This document shows, piece after piece, positions 50,106 to 63,672 of a stretch of DNA of 64,000 nucleotides. The notes below the pieces were generated by a model. The model was not told where the DNA came from and did not search any database. It was given only the letters and a program-made list of their open reading frames with translations. Numbering within the stretch: position 1 is the first letter of the stretch; the number at the start of each line of letters is the position of its first letter. This DNA comes from Sporosarcina sp. Marseille-Q4943 (GTDB taxonomy: Bacteria; Bacillota; Bacilli; Bacillales_A; Planococcaceae), in assembly GCF_943736995.1 (NCBI RefSeq), contig NZ_OX031157.1:1523001-1587000 (forward strand), written 5' to 3'. Both the position numbers and the translations under genes were made by a program.

Positions 50106-50909
50106 TCAGTTCCCTCCTCTCAGCCAAAAGAGAGCAGCGACTAAAATGAGGAAGAGGATGATGACCGATGTATCACGCCAGTGCCATTGCAATTGACGAT
50201 ACCTCGTCCTTCCCTCGCCGCCCCGATACCCTCTCACTTCCATCGCAATGGCGAGATCCTCGGCCCGCTTGAACGCGCTGACGAAAAGAGGGACAAGGAG
50301 GGGCACTACTGCCCGAATCCGCTCTTTAATCGTTCCGCTCGTCAAATCGGAACCACGGGCAAGCTGTGCTTTCAATATCTTGTCGGTTTCATCCATCAAA
50401 GTCGGAATGAATCGAAGTGAGATCGACATCATTAATGCAAGCTCGTGGACAGGCAATTTAATACGCTTCAACGGATTCAATAGTGTCTCCATTCCATCAG
50501 TGATGGATATGGGTGACGTCGTCAACGTCAATATGGTCGTCATGAGGACGAGGACGAGGAAGCGGATGGATATATAAATCCCTTGCCTGACCCCTTCTTC
50601 GTAAATCTTGATGATCTTCCAGTCGAACAGCAGCGCGCCTTCCTTAGTGAAAATGAAGTGCATGAGCAATGTGAAAATGATGAGGAAGAGGATCGGTTTC
50701 AATCCATTGAACAGGAAATAGAGCCGAATCCGCGCGACGGCGATGACGAGCAATGTGAACGCTAATAGGAGAGCGTACGTCGCCGTATTGTTCGCTAAAA
50801 ACACCGCGATGATGAAAAGAAAGACGAACAGCAGCTTCGATCTCGGATCCAGTCGATGGACGAACGAATCCCCCGGCACGTATCGGCCAAAGATCATCTT
50901 CTCCAGCAT
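50106..50909 (-). CDS. ecfT: EcfT, energy-coupling factor transmembrane protein
   Basis: 267 residues with about five membrane segments and the coupling-helix motifs ARGSDLTSG (A-R-G) and AMEVRGYRGG (A-R-G like). EcfT joins substrate-specific S components to the EcfA ATPases for vitamin and cobalt-type uptake. It directly follows ecfA2 (stop and start overlap at 50909). Confidence 0.93.
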   Translation of the reverse strand: MLEKMIFGRYVPGDSFVHRLDPRSKLLFVFLFIIAVFLANNTATYALLLAFTLLVIAVARIRLYFLFNGLKPILFLIIFTLLMHFIFTKEGALLFDWKIIKIYEEGVRQGIYISIRFLVLVLMTTILTLTTSPISITDGMETLLNPLKRIKLPVHELALMMSISLRFIPTLMDETDKILKAQLARGSDLTSGTIKERIRAVVPLLVPLFVSAFKRAEDLAIAMEVRGYRGGEGRTRYRQLQWHWRDTSVIILFLILVAALFWLRGGN

Positions 50910-51778
50910 TATCGCTCACCTTCTTCCTTCAAAGCGTCAGCAATAGCGCCAGCAAGTTGCTCTTCCGTCAATGCCAAAGTTCCTAGCCGCTTGCCGAACA
51001 GCTTTTCAACATCATGCTGAAACGCCACAGAATGCGGCAGGCCGAGCCGGAAAGACTTCAGCTGCTCAGCATCCCCGAACACCTCTTCAGGCGTGCCTGC
51101 CATGACAGAACGCCCCTCATGCATGACGAGGACTTGATCGGCATATCTCGCCGCGTCTTCCATGCTGTGCGTAACGAGAATCGTCGTCAAATTCTCCTCT
51201 TTATGCAATTTATTGAAGAGCTCCATGATTTCTTTCCGCCCACGTGGATCGAGACCCGCCGTCGGTTCATCCAAAATGAGGACAGACGGCTTGAATGCAA
51301 GGACTCCCGCGATTGCAACCCGGCGCATTTGCCCTCCGGATAAATCGAATGGAGACTTCTGAGCAACGTCTTCTGGTAATCCCAACAGCTTGATCAACTC
51401 ATGGGCACGCTGCCTCGCCTCCTCTTCAGGAATTCCAAAATTCAGCGGGCCGAACATGATGTCCTTCTCAACAGTTTCCTCGAAGAGCTGATGCTCGGGA
51501 AATTGGAATACGATGCCGACGTGCTTGCGAATCTTTTTCAACTCTTTCGCTTTCGTATCGGAAGTGATATCCACGTCTCCGATGCGAACTACCCCTTCAG
51601 TAGGCTTCAGAAGCCCATTCAAATGAAGGAGCAACGTCGACTTGCCCGAGCCCGTATGCCCGATGACAGCTGTATACGACCCTGATCTAATTGAAGCATT
51701 CACCTCATAAAGCGCTCTTTTTTCAAAAGGCGTGCCTTTTGCGTATGAATAGCCTACTTGTTGAAGTGAGATGTCCAT
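50909..51778 (-). CDS. ecfA2: EcfA2, ECF transporter ATP-binding protein
   Basis: 289 residues: Walker A GHTGSGKSTLL, signature LSGGQMRRVAIAG, Walker B VLILDEPTAGLD, and H-loop VTHSMEDAAR. It is the second of the two group II ECF ATPases and overlaps ecfA1 by 25 bases. ATG 51778 has GGTGA upstream. Confidence 0.94.
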   Translation of the reverse strand: MDISLQQVGYSYAKGTPFEKRALYEVNASIRSGSYTAVIGHTGSGKSTLLLHLNGLLKPTEGVVRIGDVDITSDTKAKELKKIRKHVGIVFQFPEHQLFEETVEKDIMFGPLNFGIPEEEARQRAHELIKLLGLPEDVAQKSPFDLSGGQMRRVAIAGVLAFKPSVLILDEPTAGLDPRGRKEIMELFNKLHKEENLTTILVTHSMEDAARYADQVLVMHEGRSVMAGTPEEVFGDAEQLKSFRLGLPHSVAFQHDVEKLFGKRLGTLALTEEQLAGAIADALKEEGER

Positions 51779-52599
51779 AATTCATTCACCAACTCTTCTT
51801 CCGTCATATGTTCCCCTTGTATCGCAATTCCTGCCTGGCGAAGGGAGCGCGACAACCTTGCTGCAAAAGGCAAATCCAGTCCGATTGCCTCCAGCTTGTC
51901 TCCATGCGCAAAAATTTCCTCCGGCTTGCCGGTCATCATTAACTTCCCATCATTCATCACAATGACCCTATCCGCCAACAGCACTTCCTCGAGATCATGT
52001 GTAATGGAAATGACCGTGAGTCCGGTCGCCCGCTTCAGTTCATCGACAACATGAATCACTTCATCGCGACCTTGCGGATCTAGCATGGAAGTCGCCTCAT
52101 CCAAAATGAGCAGCTTCGGGCGCATGGCAAGCGCTCCGGCAATTGCCACACGCTGTTTTTGTCCGCCGGATAGATGATGAGGCTCATGATCCAGAAATCC
52201 TTCCATTTTCACTTGCGCAAGTGATTCGTGGACACGTGGCACCATCTCCTCGAAAGGAATGCCGTTGTTCTCCAAAGCGAACGCGACATCATCCTGGACG
52301 GTCGAGCCGACGAATTGATTGTCCGGATTTTGAAAGACGATCCCGATATCTGAACGGATTTCCCACAGGTTGTCTACGTTCAGTTCCTCCAGAAACACCT
52401 TCACTTTGCCTTCTTCTGGAAATAACAGACCGATCATCAGTTTCGCCAACGTTGATTTGCCAGATCCGTTATGACCGACGATAGCAATCCACTCACCATC
52501 CCGCACAGTAAAGCTGACATCGTCAACCGCTCTGCGCGTTTCGCCGTCTTCCGACTCGTACGAATAGGACACGTGATCCAACGACAAAATTTCCTTCAC
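51754..52599 (-). CDS. ecfA1: EcfA1, ECF transporter ATP-binding protein
   Basis: 281 residues: Walker A GHNGSGKSTLAKL, signature HLSGGQKQRVAIAG, Walker B LLILDEATSMLDP, H-loop ITHDLEE. The best start is GTG 52599, 8 bases after GGAGG, giving the same length as B. subtilis EcfA1; ATG 52617 is possible but has no site. It is the first gene after the structured leader at 52671-52790. Confidence 0.94.
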   Translation of the reverse strand: MKEILSLDHVSYSYESEDGETRRAVDDVSFTVRDGEWIAIVGHNGSGKSTLAKLMIGLLFPEEGKVKVFLEELNVDNLWEIRSDIGIVFQNPDNQFVGSTVQDDVAFALENNGIPFEEMVPRVHESLAQVKMEGFLDHEPHHLSGGQKQRVAIAGALAMRPKLLILDEATSMLDPQGRDEVIHVVDELKRATGLTVISITHDLEEVLLADRVIVMNDGKLMMTGKPEEIFAHGDKLEAIGLDLPFAARLSRSLRQAGIAIQGEHMTEEELVNELWTSHFNK

Positions 52600-52670
52600 A
52601 TCTTTCACCTCCGGCATTTTTTCGATTATGTATGAAACAACTGAATACTACAATTTTTTCTCGATATAAA

Positions 52671-52707
52671 TAAAAAAAGCGCGCACCTCATCCGAAGAAA
52701 TGCGCTC
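52671..52707 (-). terminator. Terminator of the ecfA1 leader
   Basis: Minus strand: GAGCGCATTTC, 7-base loop, GAGGTGCGCGC, seven T residues, 72 bases before ecfA1. Confidence 0.75.
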
Positions 52708-52790
52708 CATTCTATTCTGATACCGGGTGCTCAATCCGGATCAGCGGATGAGATGCGTAGAGCTAGACCGAACGGCTGAACCGTCGATCG
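52671..52790 (-). promoter_or_regulatory. Candidate transcription attenuator before ecfA1
   Basis: Minus-strand RNA has three parts. A hairpin CGACGG/CCGTTCG comes first (52768-52787). Then CGCATCTCATCCG (52757-52745) can pair over 13 bases (one G-U) with CGGATGAGGTGCG (52694-52682), with an inner hairpin CTGATCCGG/CCGGTATCAG. The latter arm overlaps the 3' half of a terminator stem (GAGCGCATTTC / GAGGTGCGCGC) that ends in seven T residues. The two structures exclude each other, the logic of an attenuator. No known riboswitch is recognised. Confidence 0.6.
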
Positions 52791-52834
52791 TAACACTCCA
52801 GCTTTTAATATTGTCGTATAAATCATTTAAATAA

Positions 52835-52870
52835 GAAAAGGGCGTGGCTGTGCGTATGCCAGACACACCC
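52835..52870 (-). terminator. Terminator of the rplQ end of the ribosomal operon
   Basis: Minus strand: GGGTGTGTCTG pairs with CAGCCACGCCC (one mismatch and one G-U), followed by TTTTCTT, 18 bases after the rplQ stop. Confidence 0.8.
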
Positions 52871-52887
52871 TCGGTTGTTGGTTTTAA

Positions 52888-53268
52888 TTAAACTAGTTCA
52901 ATAACTACAACAGGTGCTCCGTCTCCGCGACGAGGTCCCATTTTCATAATACGAGTGTAGCCGCCTTGGCGATCTGCGTAGCGTGGTGCAACGTTATCGA
53001 ACAATTTTTGAAGTGCAAAGATCTCTTTCTCATTGCCTTCTTCGTCCTCAGTTGTCACCAACTCACGACGAATGAATTGTGCCGCTTGACGACGTGCATG
53101 CAAGTCACCGCGTTTACCAAGCGTAATCATCTTTTCAACGACTGAACGCAATTCTTTCGCACGCGCTTCTGTTGTTTGGATGCGCTCATGCACGATTAGG
53201 TCTGTCGCCAAGTCGCGAAGCATTGCTTTACGTTGTGAACTTGTACGTCCAAGTTTTCTGTAACCCAT
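52888..53268 (-). CDS. rplQ: 50S ribosomal protein L17
   Basis: 126 residues, [19 protein letters not shown] start and [11 protein letters not shown] end, as in B. subtilis L17. It is the last gene of the alpha operon, 28 bases after rpoA. Confidence 0.97.
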   Translation of the reverse strand: MGYRKLGRTSSQRKAMLRDLATDLIVHERIQTTEARAKELRSVVEKMITLGKRGDLHARRQAAQFIRRELVTTEDEEGNEKEIFALQKLFDNVAPRYADRQGGYTRIMKMGPRRGDGAPVVVIELV

Positions 53269-53296
53269 AGAAGTTTCCCTCCCTCAATCTAGTTGA

Positions 53297-54241
53297 TTAA
53301 TCTTCCGAGCGTAACCCGAGGTTCAACTCGTCCAATTTCGCCTTCACTTCTTCAAGTGATTTACGGCCAAGGTTGCGCACTTTCATCATTTCTTCCTCGG
53401 ACTTGTTAGCAAGTTCAAGAACAGTATTGATGCCTGCGCGTTTCAGGCAGTTATAAGATCGAACAGATAGATCAAGCTCTTCGATAGTCATCTCAAGCAC
53501 TTTTTCTTTCTGGTCTTCCTCTTTTTCCACCATAATTTCAGCAGTTTGTGCTTCGTCAGTCATTCCGACGAAAATATTCAAATGCTCCGTCAGGATTTTT
53601 GCTCCGAGCGAAACAGCTTCTTTCGGACCGATGCTGCCATCTGTCCAAATGTCAAAGGTCAACTTATCAAAGTTAGTGCTTTGACCTACACGAGTATTCT
53701 CGACTTGGAAATTGACGCGTGAAACTGGAGTGTAAATAGAGTCGATCGGAATAACACCAATCGCAAGATCCTCACGTTTGTTTTGATCGGAAGGTGCATA
53801 CCCACGGCCACGAACAGCATACATCCGCATACGCAAATGACCGTTCTTGCCTAGTGTAGCGATTTGAAGATCCGGATTTAGCACTTCGACATCACTGTCA
53901 TGGGTAATATCAGCAGCAGTGACCGTCCCTTCGCCTTTCACATCTATTTCAATCACTTTCTCATCGTCTGAATAGATTTTGAGAGCAAGTTTCTTCACAT
54001 TCAAAATAATTGTTGCAACGTCTTCAACGACACCTTCAATTGTAGAGAATTCATGAAGAACTCCGTCGATCTGGATAGATGTCACGGCAGCTCCTGGCAA
54101 TGAGGAAAGAAGCACGCGGCGCAAGGAATTCCCTAAAGTGTTTCCGTATCCACGTTCCAATGGTTCAATAATAAATTTACCGAACTTGGAATCTTCGCTG
54201 ATCATAACTGTTTCAATCTTCGGTTTTTCAATCTCGATCAT
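53297..54241 (-). CDS. rpoA: RNA polymerase alpha subunit
   Basis: 314 residues: N-terminal dimerisation domain ([20 protein letters not shown]), then a linker and C-terminal DNA-binding domain ([34 protein letters not shown]). Follows rpsK after a 136-base gap (54242-54377) that contains a CACAATTT/AAATTGTG hairpin near 54325-54351. Confidence 0.98.
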   Translation of the reverse strand: MIEIEKPKIETVMISEDSKFGKFIIEPLERGYGNTLGNSLRRVLLSSLPGAAVTSIQIDGVLHEFSTIEGVVEDVATIILNVKKLALKIYSDDEKVIEIDVKGEGTVTAADITHDSDVEVLNPDLQIATLGKNGHLRMRMYAVRGRGYAPSDQNKREDLAIGVIPIDSIYTPVSRVNFQVENTRVGQSTNFDKLTFDIWTDGSIGPKEAVSLGAKILTEHLNIFVGMTDEAQTAEIMVEKEEDQKEKVLEMTIEELDLSVRSYNCLKRAGINTVLELANKSEEEMMKVRNLGRKSLEEVKAKLDELNLGLRSED

Positions 54242-54377
54242 TCATTTACCCTCCTTCAAAACGTCTAGTATATAGGCCGTTCCATATTGAAATCGATTAT
54301 CAAAAGAAATCAAAATGCAATCACACAATTTAGTTTTACCAAAAATTGTGCTTTTCAATCAAATGGAGAACAAACCA

Positions 54378-54785
<408 letters not shown>

Positions 54786-54792
54786 TTACCTA

Positions 54793-55158
54793 TTATTTCT
54801 TCTTGTTAGCAACTGTCCGTTTAGGACCTTTACGTGTACGTGCGTTGTTTTTCGTGTTTTGTCCACGAACAGGTAATCCACGACGGTGACGGATTCCACG
54901 GAAGCTACCGATTTCCATCAAACGTTTGATGTTAAGGGAAGTTTCACGACGAAGGTCCCCTTCAACTTTCAAGCTGTCGATTTGTTCACGGATTTTATCA
55001 AGCTCTGCATCAGTAAGATCACGGACGCGTGTTTCCTCAGAAACGCCTGCAGCCGCCAATACTTTTTGTGCAGTTGTTTTACCAATTCCAAAAATGTATG
55101 TCAATGAAATGACTACGCGCTTATCGCGTGGTACGTCTACTCCAGCAATACGTGCCAT
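54793..55158 (-). CDS. rpsM: 30S ribosomal protein S13
   Basis: 121 residues, [19 protein letters not shown] and the basic tail [17 protein letters not shown]. Directly after rpmJ. Confidence 0.97.
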   Translation of the reverse strand: MARIAGVDVPRDKRVVISLTYIFGIGKTTAQKVLAAAGVSEETRVRDLTDAELDKIREQIDSLKVEGDLRRETSLNIKRLMEIGSFRGIRHRRGLPVRGQNTKNNARTRKGPKRTVANKKK

Positions 55159-55182
55159 ATAGATTGTGCACCTCCCTTTGTA

Positions 55183-55311
<129 letters not shown>

Positions 55312-55336
55312 TCAATATTCCGGAGTTGCAAAAGTT

Positions 55337-55554
55337 TCATTTGAAACGGTATGTGATACGACCGCGTGTCAAATCATAAGGTGAGAGTTCCATCGTCACT
55401 TTGTCGCCAGGCAGGATACGGATAAAGTGCATGCGAATCTTGCCTGAAACATGTGCAAGAATCGTATGACCATTTTCCAATTCCACCTTGAACATCGCGT
55501 TCGGCAACGTTTCGACTACGGTACCTTCAACTTCAATTACGTCGTCCTTCGCCA

Positions 55555-55555
<1 letters not shown>
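55337..55555 (-). CDS. infA: Translation initiation factor IF-1
   Basis: 72 residues with the OB-fold of IF-1: [20 protein letters not shown] start and [10 protein letters not shown] end. The start is ATG 55555 with AGGGAGACAGG upstream; the in-frame extension to 55597 is inside the preceding reading frame. It normally follows map; here an atypical ORF occupies that place. Confidence 0.97.
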
Positions 55556-56654
<1,099 letters not shown>

Positions 56655-56698
56655 TTATTCACAACAGTGTTACCCAAGGGTCACGCCTGTTAAGAATA

Positions 56699-57991
56699 TT
56701 ATTTCATGAACCCTTTGTAATGCCTTTTCACAAGTTGTGATTCAAGCTGTTTCATCGTTTCAAGTGCAACCCCGACGACGATGAGCAAGCTCGTTCCTCC
56801 AATTTGAGCGGACTGTGGAAGGTTCGCAAAATTGATGAAGAAAATCGGCATGATTGCTACGACGGCAAGGAAAATCGAACCGACGAATGTCAATCTGTAC
56901 AAAGTGCTCGTTAAATAGTTTTGCGTGTTTTGTCCTGGACGGATGCCCGGGATATACGCGCCTTGCTTTTTCAGATTATCTGCCATATTTTCCGGATTCA
57001 CCTGGATGAATGCGTAGAAATATGTGAAAGCAAGTATCAGTGCTACATAAATGATCATTCCGACCGGTTGATTGTAGTCAAACGTCCGTGTAATGAACTT
57101 TGTTACACTATTATCACCGAAAAATGCACTCAATTGCTGAGGTGTGATGAAAAACGCCACAGCAAAGATTACTGGGATAACCCCTGCAGCATTCAATTTC
57201 AACGGTAAGTGCGTTTGTTGACCAGCCGTAGTCTGTTGACGGCCTGTCATACGTTTTGCGTACTGAATCGGAATTTTACGGAGTGCTTCCTGTACATAAA
57301 CAACTCCGACGATGATCGCGATAATAACGATCAACAGCAATGCCATCGTAGCAAGACGAATGAACAAAGCATCTCCCGCATCTTGAATTTGTGTTGCATA
57401 GAGTTGGTTCACTGCGCTTGGAATAGCTGCGACGATACCTGCGAAGATGATAATGGAAATACCATTACCGACTCCTTTTGCAGTGATCTGCTCACCTAGC
57501 CAAAGCAGGAACGAAGTACCCGCAGTCAAGACAATCGCAATCATCACATAAGTGGAAATCCCTTCATCCACAATCAGCGTGCCGCCAAACATTTGGTTGA
57601 AGCCGAATGACATGGCGATCGCTTGAATAAAGGCGAGGACGACTGTGAAATATCTTGTGAATTGTGCAAGCTTCCGTCTTCCGACGTCCCCTTGCTTTGC
57701 CCATTCAGTGAATTTCGGAACGACATCCATCTGCAATAATTGCACGATGATGGAAGCGGTGATGTATGGCATGATTCCCATAGCAAAGATAGAGAACTGC
57801 GACAACGCTCCACCGCCGAATATGTTTAGAAATCCAATGAATTGGTTGTTTGATTGTTGCAAAGCTGTTGCATCAACGTTCGGGACCGGGACAAACGTAC
57901 CTAGTCTGAATACGATGAGCACTAATAGTGTGAAAATGATTTTAGACCTGATATCTCTAACGCGCATAAAGTTGGAGATTGTCTGAAACAT
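56699..57991 (-). CDS. secY: Protein translocase subunit SecY
   Basis: 430 residues with ten membrane segments, including GIMPYITASIIVQLLQMDVVP and GIRPGQNTQNYLTSTLYRLT. It is the channel of the SecYEG translocon. Its ATG abuts the rplO stop at 57991. Confidence 0.97.
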   Translation of the reverse strand: MFQTISNFMRVRDIRSKIIFTLLVLIVFRLGTFVPVPNVDATALQQSNNQFIGFLNIFGGGALSQFSIFAMGIMPYITASIIVQLLQMDVVPKFTEWAKQGDVGRRKLAQFTRYFTVVLAFIQAIAMSFGFNQMFGGTLIVDEGISTYVMIAIVLTAGTSFLLWLGEQITAKGVGNGISIIIFAGIVAAIPSAVNQLYATQIQDAGDALFIRLATMALLLIVIIAIIVGVVYVQEALRKIPIQYAKRMTGRQQTTAGQQTHLPLKLNAAGVIPVIFAVAFFITPQQLSAFFGDNSVTKFITRTFDYNQPVGMIIYVALILAFTYFYAFIQVNPENMADNLKKQGAYIPGIRPGQNTQNYLTSTLYRLTFVGSIFLAVVAIMPIFFINFANLPQSAQIGGTSLLIVVGVALETMKQLESQLVKRHYKGFMK

Positions 57992-58431
57992 TAAATCACC
58001 TCTGCTTGCCCGCCCGCTTTCTCGATCGCTTCTTTAGCAGAAGCAGAGAATTTATGAGCTTTGACAGTAATCTTTTTCTCAAGAGTCCCATTTCCAAGAA
58101 TCTTAATTCCTGATTTTTCATTGCTCACGATTCCAGTTTCAATTAGCAATTCAGGCGTAACTTCAGTACCTTCGTCAAAACGGTTCAGTACGTCCAAATT
58201 CACGATTGCATATTCTTTACGATTAATGTTCGTAAATCCACGCTTCGGAAGTCGTTGGAAAAGTGGAATTTGACCACCCTCGAATCCTAGACGGACACCG
58301 CCGCCGGAACGAGCATTTTGACCTTTATGACCTTTACCGGAAGTTTTACCTGTACCGGAACCGATTCCACGACCAATGCGTTTACGTGCTTTACGTGCGC
58401 CTTCAGCTGGCTTCATATCGTGTAATTTCAT
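57991..58431 (-). CDS. rplO: 50S ribosomal protein L15
   Basis: 146 residues, [20 protein letters not shown] start, glycine-rich [21 protein letters not shown]15 throughout. Between rpmD and secY. Confidence 0.97.
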   Translation of the reverse strand: MKLHDMKPAEGARKARKRIGRGIGSGTGKTSGKGHKGQNARSGGGVRLGFEGGQIPLFQRLPKRGFTNINRKEYAIVNLDVLNRFDEGTEVTPELLIETGIVSNEKSGIKILGNGTLEKKITVKAHKFSASAKEAIEKAGGQAEVI

Positions 58432-58464
58432 CTTATCGGCACCTCCTTATTTCGAAAATGTGCA

Positions 58465-58647
58465 TTAAATTTCTTTAACAGTGACTAAGTGGCTAACCTT
58501 GTTGATCATGCCACGAATTGCTACATTGTCTTGATGTTCAACCGTCTGATTCAACTTACGCAGACCGAGAGCTTCAACTGTTTTACGTTGTGCCGGCTTA
58601 GAGCCGATTACACTTTTCGTAAGGGTGATTTCAAGTTTGTTTGCCAT
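58465..58647 (-). CDS. rpmD: 50S ribosomal protein L30
   Basis: 60 residues, [20 protein letters not shown] and [14 protein letters not shown]30 family, between rpsE and rplO. Confidence 0.96.
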   Translation of the reverse strand: MANKLEITLTKSVIGSKPAQRKTVEALGLRKLNQTVEHQDNVAIRGMINKVSHLVTVKEI

Positions 58648-58660
58648 AGTGTTTCCCCCC

Positions 58661-59161
58661 TTAACCTAACAGTTCTTCTACGGATTTGCCGCGCAACTTA
58701 GCAACCTCTTCAGCGCGTTTCAAATTCTTCAACCCTTCAATTGTTGCACGTACCATGTTGATCGGCGTGCTAGATCCTAGGGATTTTGAAAGGATATCCG
58801 TGATTCCTGCAAGTTCAAGTACCGCACGGACAGGTCCTCCGGCGATTACTCCTGTACCAGGTGCTGCCGGTTTGATAAGGATTTGGCCTGCACCGAAACG
58901 TCCAATAATTTCGTGCGGAGTCGTTCCTTTAACCATTGGCACTTCGATCAAGTTCTTTTTCGCATCTTCGATAGCTTTACGGATTGCATCTGGAACTTCT
59001 TGCGCTTTCCCAGTTCCGAAACCGACGCGACCGTTTTTGTCTCCGACAACGACAAGTGCTGTGAAGCGGAAACGACGTCCACCCTTAACCACTTTCGCTA
59101 CGCGGTTGATCGTTACTACGCGTTCTTCGAATTCACTTCTATTCTGATCATTACGACGCAT
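58661..59161 (-). CDS. rpsE: 30S ribosomal protein S5
   Basis: 166 residues with the double-stranded-RNA-binding [20 protein letters not shown] and [20 protein letters not shown], plus [16 protein letters not shown]5 of the spc operon. Confidence 0.97.
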   Translation of the reverse strand: MRRNDQNRSEFEERVVTINRVAKVVKGGRRFRFTALVVVGDKNGRVGFGTGKAQEVPDAIRKAIEDAKKNLIEVPMVKGTTPHEIIGRFGAGQILIKPAAPGTGVIAGGPVRAVLELAGITDILSKSLGSSTPINMVRATIEGLKNLKRAEEVAKLRGKSVEELLG

Positions 59162-59183
59162 GAAATATGTCCCTCCTTCTTAA

Positions 59184-59546
59184 TTAAAATTCCAGTCCAT
59201 TTTCGCGTGCTGCGTCTGCAAGAGCTTTCACACGGCCGTGGAATAGGTATCCGCCACGGTCGAAAACAACCGATTTGACATCCTTTTCAACGGCTTTCTT
59301 CGCGATCATCTCGCCGACTTTAGCTGCTGCTTCGGCATTCGCCTTAGAGTCCAATTCGAACCCTTTATCCATAGTGGAAGCACTAGCAATCGTAACGCCA
59401 TTCACATCATCGATTAGTTGTGCATAGATATGTTTGTTTGAACGATAAACATTCAAGCGTGGACGCGCTGGAGATCCGCTGATTTTCGTACGAACACGTG
59501 CATGACGTTTCTTGCGGACAGCGTTCTTATCTTGTTTCGTGATCAT
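59184..59546 (-). CDS. rplR: 50S ribosomal protein L18
   Basis: 120 residues, [20 protein letters not shown] start and [15 protein letters not shown] end. ATG 59546 has AAGGAGTG upstream; a GTG 9 bases earlier lacks spacing. It binds 5S rRNA. Confidence 0.96.
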   Translation of the reverse strand: MITKQDKNAVRKKRHARVRTKISGSPARPRLNVYRSNKHIYAQLIDDVNGVTIASASTMDKGFELDSKANAEAAAKVGEMIAKKAVEKDVKSVVFDRGGYLFHGRVKALADAARENGLEF

Positions 59547-59580
59547 CGTGGTCACTCCTTCCGAATGCCTTTACGCGGCA

Positions 59581-60120
59581 TTATTTACCTGTTTTTCCTT
59601 CTTTACGACGGATTTGTTCGCCTTCGTACTTGATACCTTTTCCTTTATACGGTTCAGGTGGACGTACTTGACGAATGTTCGACGCCAAAGCACCGACGCG
59701 CTCTTTGTTGATACCGCGAACGACGATTTTCGTATTTGCAGGAACTTCAACTTCGACTCCTTCTTCCGGTGTGAATTCAACCGGGTGGGAGTATCCTACG
59801 TTCAATACTAGTTTCTTGCCTTGTAGTTGAGCACGGTACCCAACCCCGACAAGTTCAAGTGTACGTTCAAAACCTTTAGATACACCAGTTACCATGTTGT
59901 CCAGAAGGGAACGAGTTGTTCCGTGGATGGAGCGGTGTTCTTTAGAGTCAGAAGGACGAGTCAAAGTGATGACGTTGCCTTCTTGCTCGATTTTAATATC
60001 AGTGTTAAATGTATTTGTAAGTTCGCCTTTAGGGCCTTTAACAGTGACAACGTTGTTATCAGCGATAGTAACTGTCACGTTTTCAGGAACCTCGATCGGA
60101 CGTTTACCAATTCGGGACAT
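59581..60120 (-). CDS. rplF: 50S ribosomal protein L6
   Basis: 179 residues, [20 protein letters not shown] and the C-terminal [21 protein letters not shown]6 throughout. Confidence 0.97.
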   Translation of the reverse strand: MSRIGKRPIEVPENVTVTIADNNVVTVKGPKGELTNTFNTDIKIEQEGNVITLTRPSDSKEHRSIHGTTRSLLDNMVTGVSKGFERTLELVGVGYRAQLQGKKLVLNVGYSHPVEFTPEEGVEVEVPANTKIVVRGINKERVGALASNIRQVRPPEPYKGKGIKYEGEQIRRKEGKTGK

Positions 60121-60150
60121 TCTATTGCACCTCCATTCAATTGTTACAGA

Positions 60151-60549
60151 TTACCAAACGTAAGCTACGACTTCTCCGCCTACTTGTTTTGCACGAGCTT
60201 CCTTATCAGTAAGGAGACCGTTTGACGTGGATACAAGGGCGATACCAAGGCCATTCAAAACTTTAGGTACTTCATTTGTTTTTGCGTAAACACGAAGACC
60301 AGGTTTTGAGATACGTTTAAGACCAGTGATAACACGCTCGTTGTTTTGACCATATTTAAGGAAAATGCGGATAATACCTTGTTTGCTATCTTCCACATAT
60401 TCAACATCGCGGACGAAACCTTCACGTTTCAAGATTTCAGCGATTTCTCTTTTCATATTTGAAGCAGGTACCTCAAGCTTCTCGTGACGAACCATGTTCG
60501 CGTTACGGATGCGTGTAAGCATATCTGCGATCGGATCACTCATTGTCAT
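60151..60549 (-). CDS. rpsH: 30S ribosomal protein S8
   Basis: 132 residues, [20 protein letters not shown] and the C-terminal [17 protein letters not shown]8 throughout. Confidence 0.97.
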   Translation of the reverse strand: MTMSDPIADMLTRIRNANMVRHEKLEVPASNMKREIAEILKREGFVRDVEYVEDSKQGIIRIFLKYGQNNERVITGLKRISKPGLRVYAKTNEVPKVLNGLGIALVSTSNGLLTDKEARAKQVGGEVVAYVW

Positions 60550-60578
60550 TCCATTAACCTCCTTCCCAAGTTAGGGGA

Positions 60579-61323
<745 letters not shown>

Positions 61324-61349
61324 CAGTTGGACCTCCTTTCATCCATTAC

Positions 61350-61661
61350 TCATTTGTCCAGCGCTTCACCGGATTTTTTAGCAATACGAATCTTTTCGCC
61401 ATTTTCGAATTTGTATCCTACGCGAGTAGGCTCGCCTGTTATAGGATCGATTGGCATGACGTTGGATACATGGATAGCTGCCTCTTGGCTGACGATTCCG
61501 CCTTGAGGATTTGCTTGGTTCGGCTTTGTATGTTTCTTAACAATGTTTACGCCTTCCACAAGCACGCGATCCTTCTTAGGGAAAGCAGCTAAGATTACTC
61601 CGGTCTTACCTTTATCTTTTCCGGTGATGACCATAACTTTATCGCCTTTTTTAACGTGCAT
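61350..61661 (-). CDS. rplX: 50S ribosomal protein L24
   Basis: 103 residues with the KOW motif [20 protein letters not shown] at the start; L24 throughout. Confidence 0.97.
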   Translation of the reverse strand: MHVKKGDKVMVITGKDKGKTGVILAAFPKKDRVLVEGVNIVKKHTKPNQANPQGGIVSQEAAIHVSNVMPIDPITGEPTRVGYKFENGEKIRIAKKSGEALDK

Positions 61662-61696
61662 TTCATCGCACCTCCTTGATTGGCACTGTCATGTGA

Positions 61697-62065
61697 TTAA
61701 AGAACTTCTGGAGCTAGGGAAATGATTTTCATGAAGTTGCTGTCGCGCAATTCGCGTGCAACAGGTCCGAAAATACGAGTTCCACGTGGGCTCTTGTCAT
61801 CACGGATGATAACACATGCGTTTTCGTCGAACGTAATGTAGGAGCCATCTTTACGACGTACTCCGCTTTTCGTGCGGACGATAACAGCTTTGACAACGTC
61901 GCCTTTCTTGACAACGCCACCAGGTGTTGCTTTTTTCACTGTTACAACAACTACGTCACCGATATTAGCAGTTTTACGGCCTGTTCCGCCTAACACTTTA
62001 ATTGTTAGAACTTCACGTGCACCTGAGTTATCGGCAACTTTCATACGGCTTTCTTGTTGAATCAT
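61697..62065 (-). CDS. rplN: 50S ribosomal protein L14
   Basis: 122 residues, [20 protein letters not shown] and [21 protein letters not shown]14 throughout. Confidence 0.97.
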   Translation of the reverse strand: MIQQESRMKVADNSGAREVLTIKVLGGTGRKTANIGDVVVVTVKKATPGGVVKKGDVVKAVIVRTKSGVRRKDGSYITFDENACVIIRDDKSPRGTRIFGPVARELRDSNFMKIISLAPEVL

Positions 62066-62104
62066 TGAGGCTACCTCCTCTCGGAATTTACTTTCCGAAC
62101 GATA

Positions 62105-62368
62105 TTAGATGATGACCGCTTTCTCGACTACTTCGATGAGGCGGAAACGCTTTGTAGCTGAAAGTGGACGTGTTTCCATAATGCGAACTACATCGCCGAT
62201 TTTCGCTTCATTCAATTCGTCATGGGCCTTGAATTTCTTAGAGTACTTTACACGTTTACCATATAAAGTGTGTTTTTTATGTGTCTCTACCATTACGGTA
62301 ACCGTTTTATCCATTTTGTCGGATACAACACGGCCTGTATATACTTTGCGCTGGTTACGCTCAGTCAT
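62105..62368 (-). CDS. rpsQ: 30S ribosomal protein S17
   Basis: 87 residues, [20 protein letters not shown] start; GAAGGAGG lies 8 bases upstream of ATG 62368. The longer in-frame start at 62386 lies inside rpmC. Confidence 0.97.
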   Translation of the reverse strand: MTERNQRKVYTGRVVSDKMDKTVTVMVETHKKHTLYGKRVKYSKKFKAHDELNEAKIGDVVRIMETRPLSATKRFRLIEVVEKAVII

Positions 62369-62385
62369 GGCTGCAACCTCCTTCA

Positions 62386-63010
<625 letters not shown>

Positions 63011-63012
63011 AA

Positions 63013-63669
63013 TTAGTTGCCTCCTTCCTCAGAGTTCTTCTTCACTGGAAGGACTTCTCCCCGGTAGATCCATACTTTTACGCCGAGCTTACCATAAGTT
63101 GTGTCAGCTTCTGCGTGTGCATAGTCAATGTCTGCACGTAATGTATGAAGAGGAACAGTACCTTCACTGTAGTGTTCCGCACGAGCGATGTCAGCACCGC
63201 CAAGACGTCCGGATACTTGTGTTTTGATTCCTTTTGCACCAGCGCGGATTGTGCGTTGGATTGCTTGTTTTTGAGCACGACGGAATGACACACGGCCTTC
63301 CAATTGGCGTGCAATTGATTCTGCAACCAATTTCGCGTCAAGATCAGCACGTTTGATTTCTACGATGTTGATGTGTACACGCTTGCCAGTGATATCGTTC
63401 AACGATTTACGAAGTGCTTCGACTTCAGAACCGCCTTTACCGATCACCATGCCCGGCTTCGCAGTGTGGATAGTAATGTTGACACGCTTTGCGGCACGCT
63501 CGATTTCCACTTTGGAAACTGCTGCGTCAACAAGGCGTTTTTCGATGTACTCACGGATTTTCAAGTCTTCATGTAGAAGATTCGCATAGTCTTTTTCTGC
63601 ATACCATTTCGAATCCCAATCACGAATGATGCCAACCCGTAAACCATTAGGATGTACTTTTTGACCCAC
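63013..63669 (-). CDS. rpsC: 30S ribosomal protein S3
   Basis: 218 residues with the KH domain [21 protein letters not shown]3 throughout. Its stop is 3 bases before rplP. Confidence 0.97.
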   Translation of the reverse strand: MGQKVHPNGLRVGIIRDWDSKWYAEKDYANLLHEDLKIREYIEKRLVDAAVSKVEIERAAKRVNITIHTAKPGMVIGKGGSEVEALRKSLNDITGKRVHINIVEIKRADLDAKLVAESIARQLEGRVSFRRAQKQAIQRTIRAGAKGIKTQVSGRLGGADIARAEHYSEGTVPLHTLRADIDYAHAEADTTYGKLGVKVWIYRGEVLPVKKNSEEGGN

Positions 63670-63672
63670 GAA

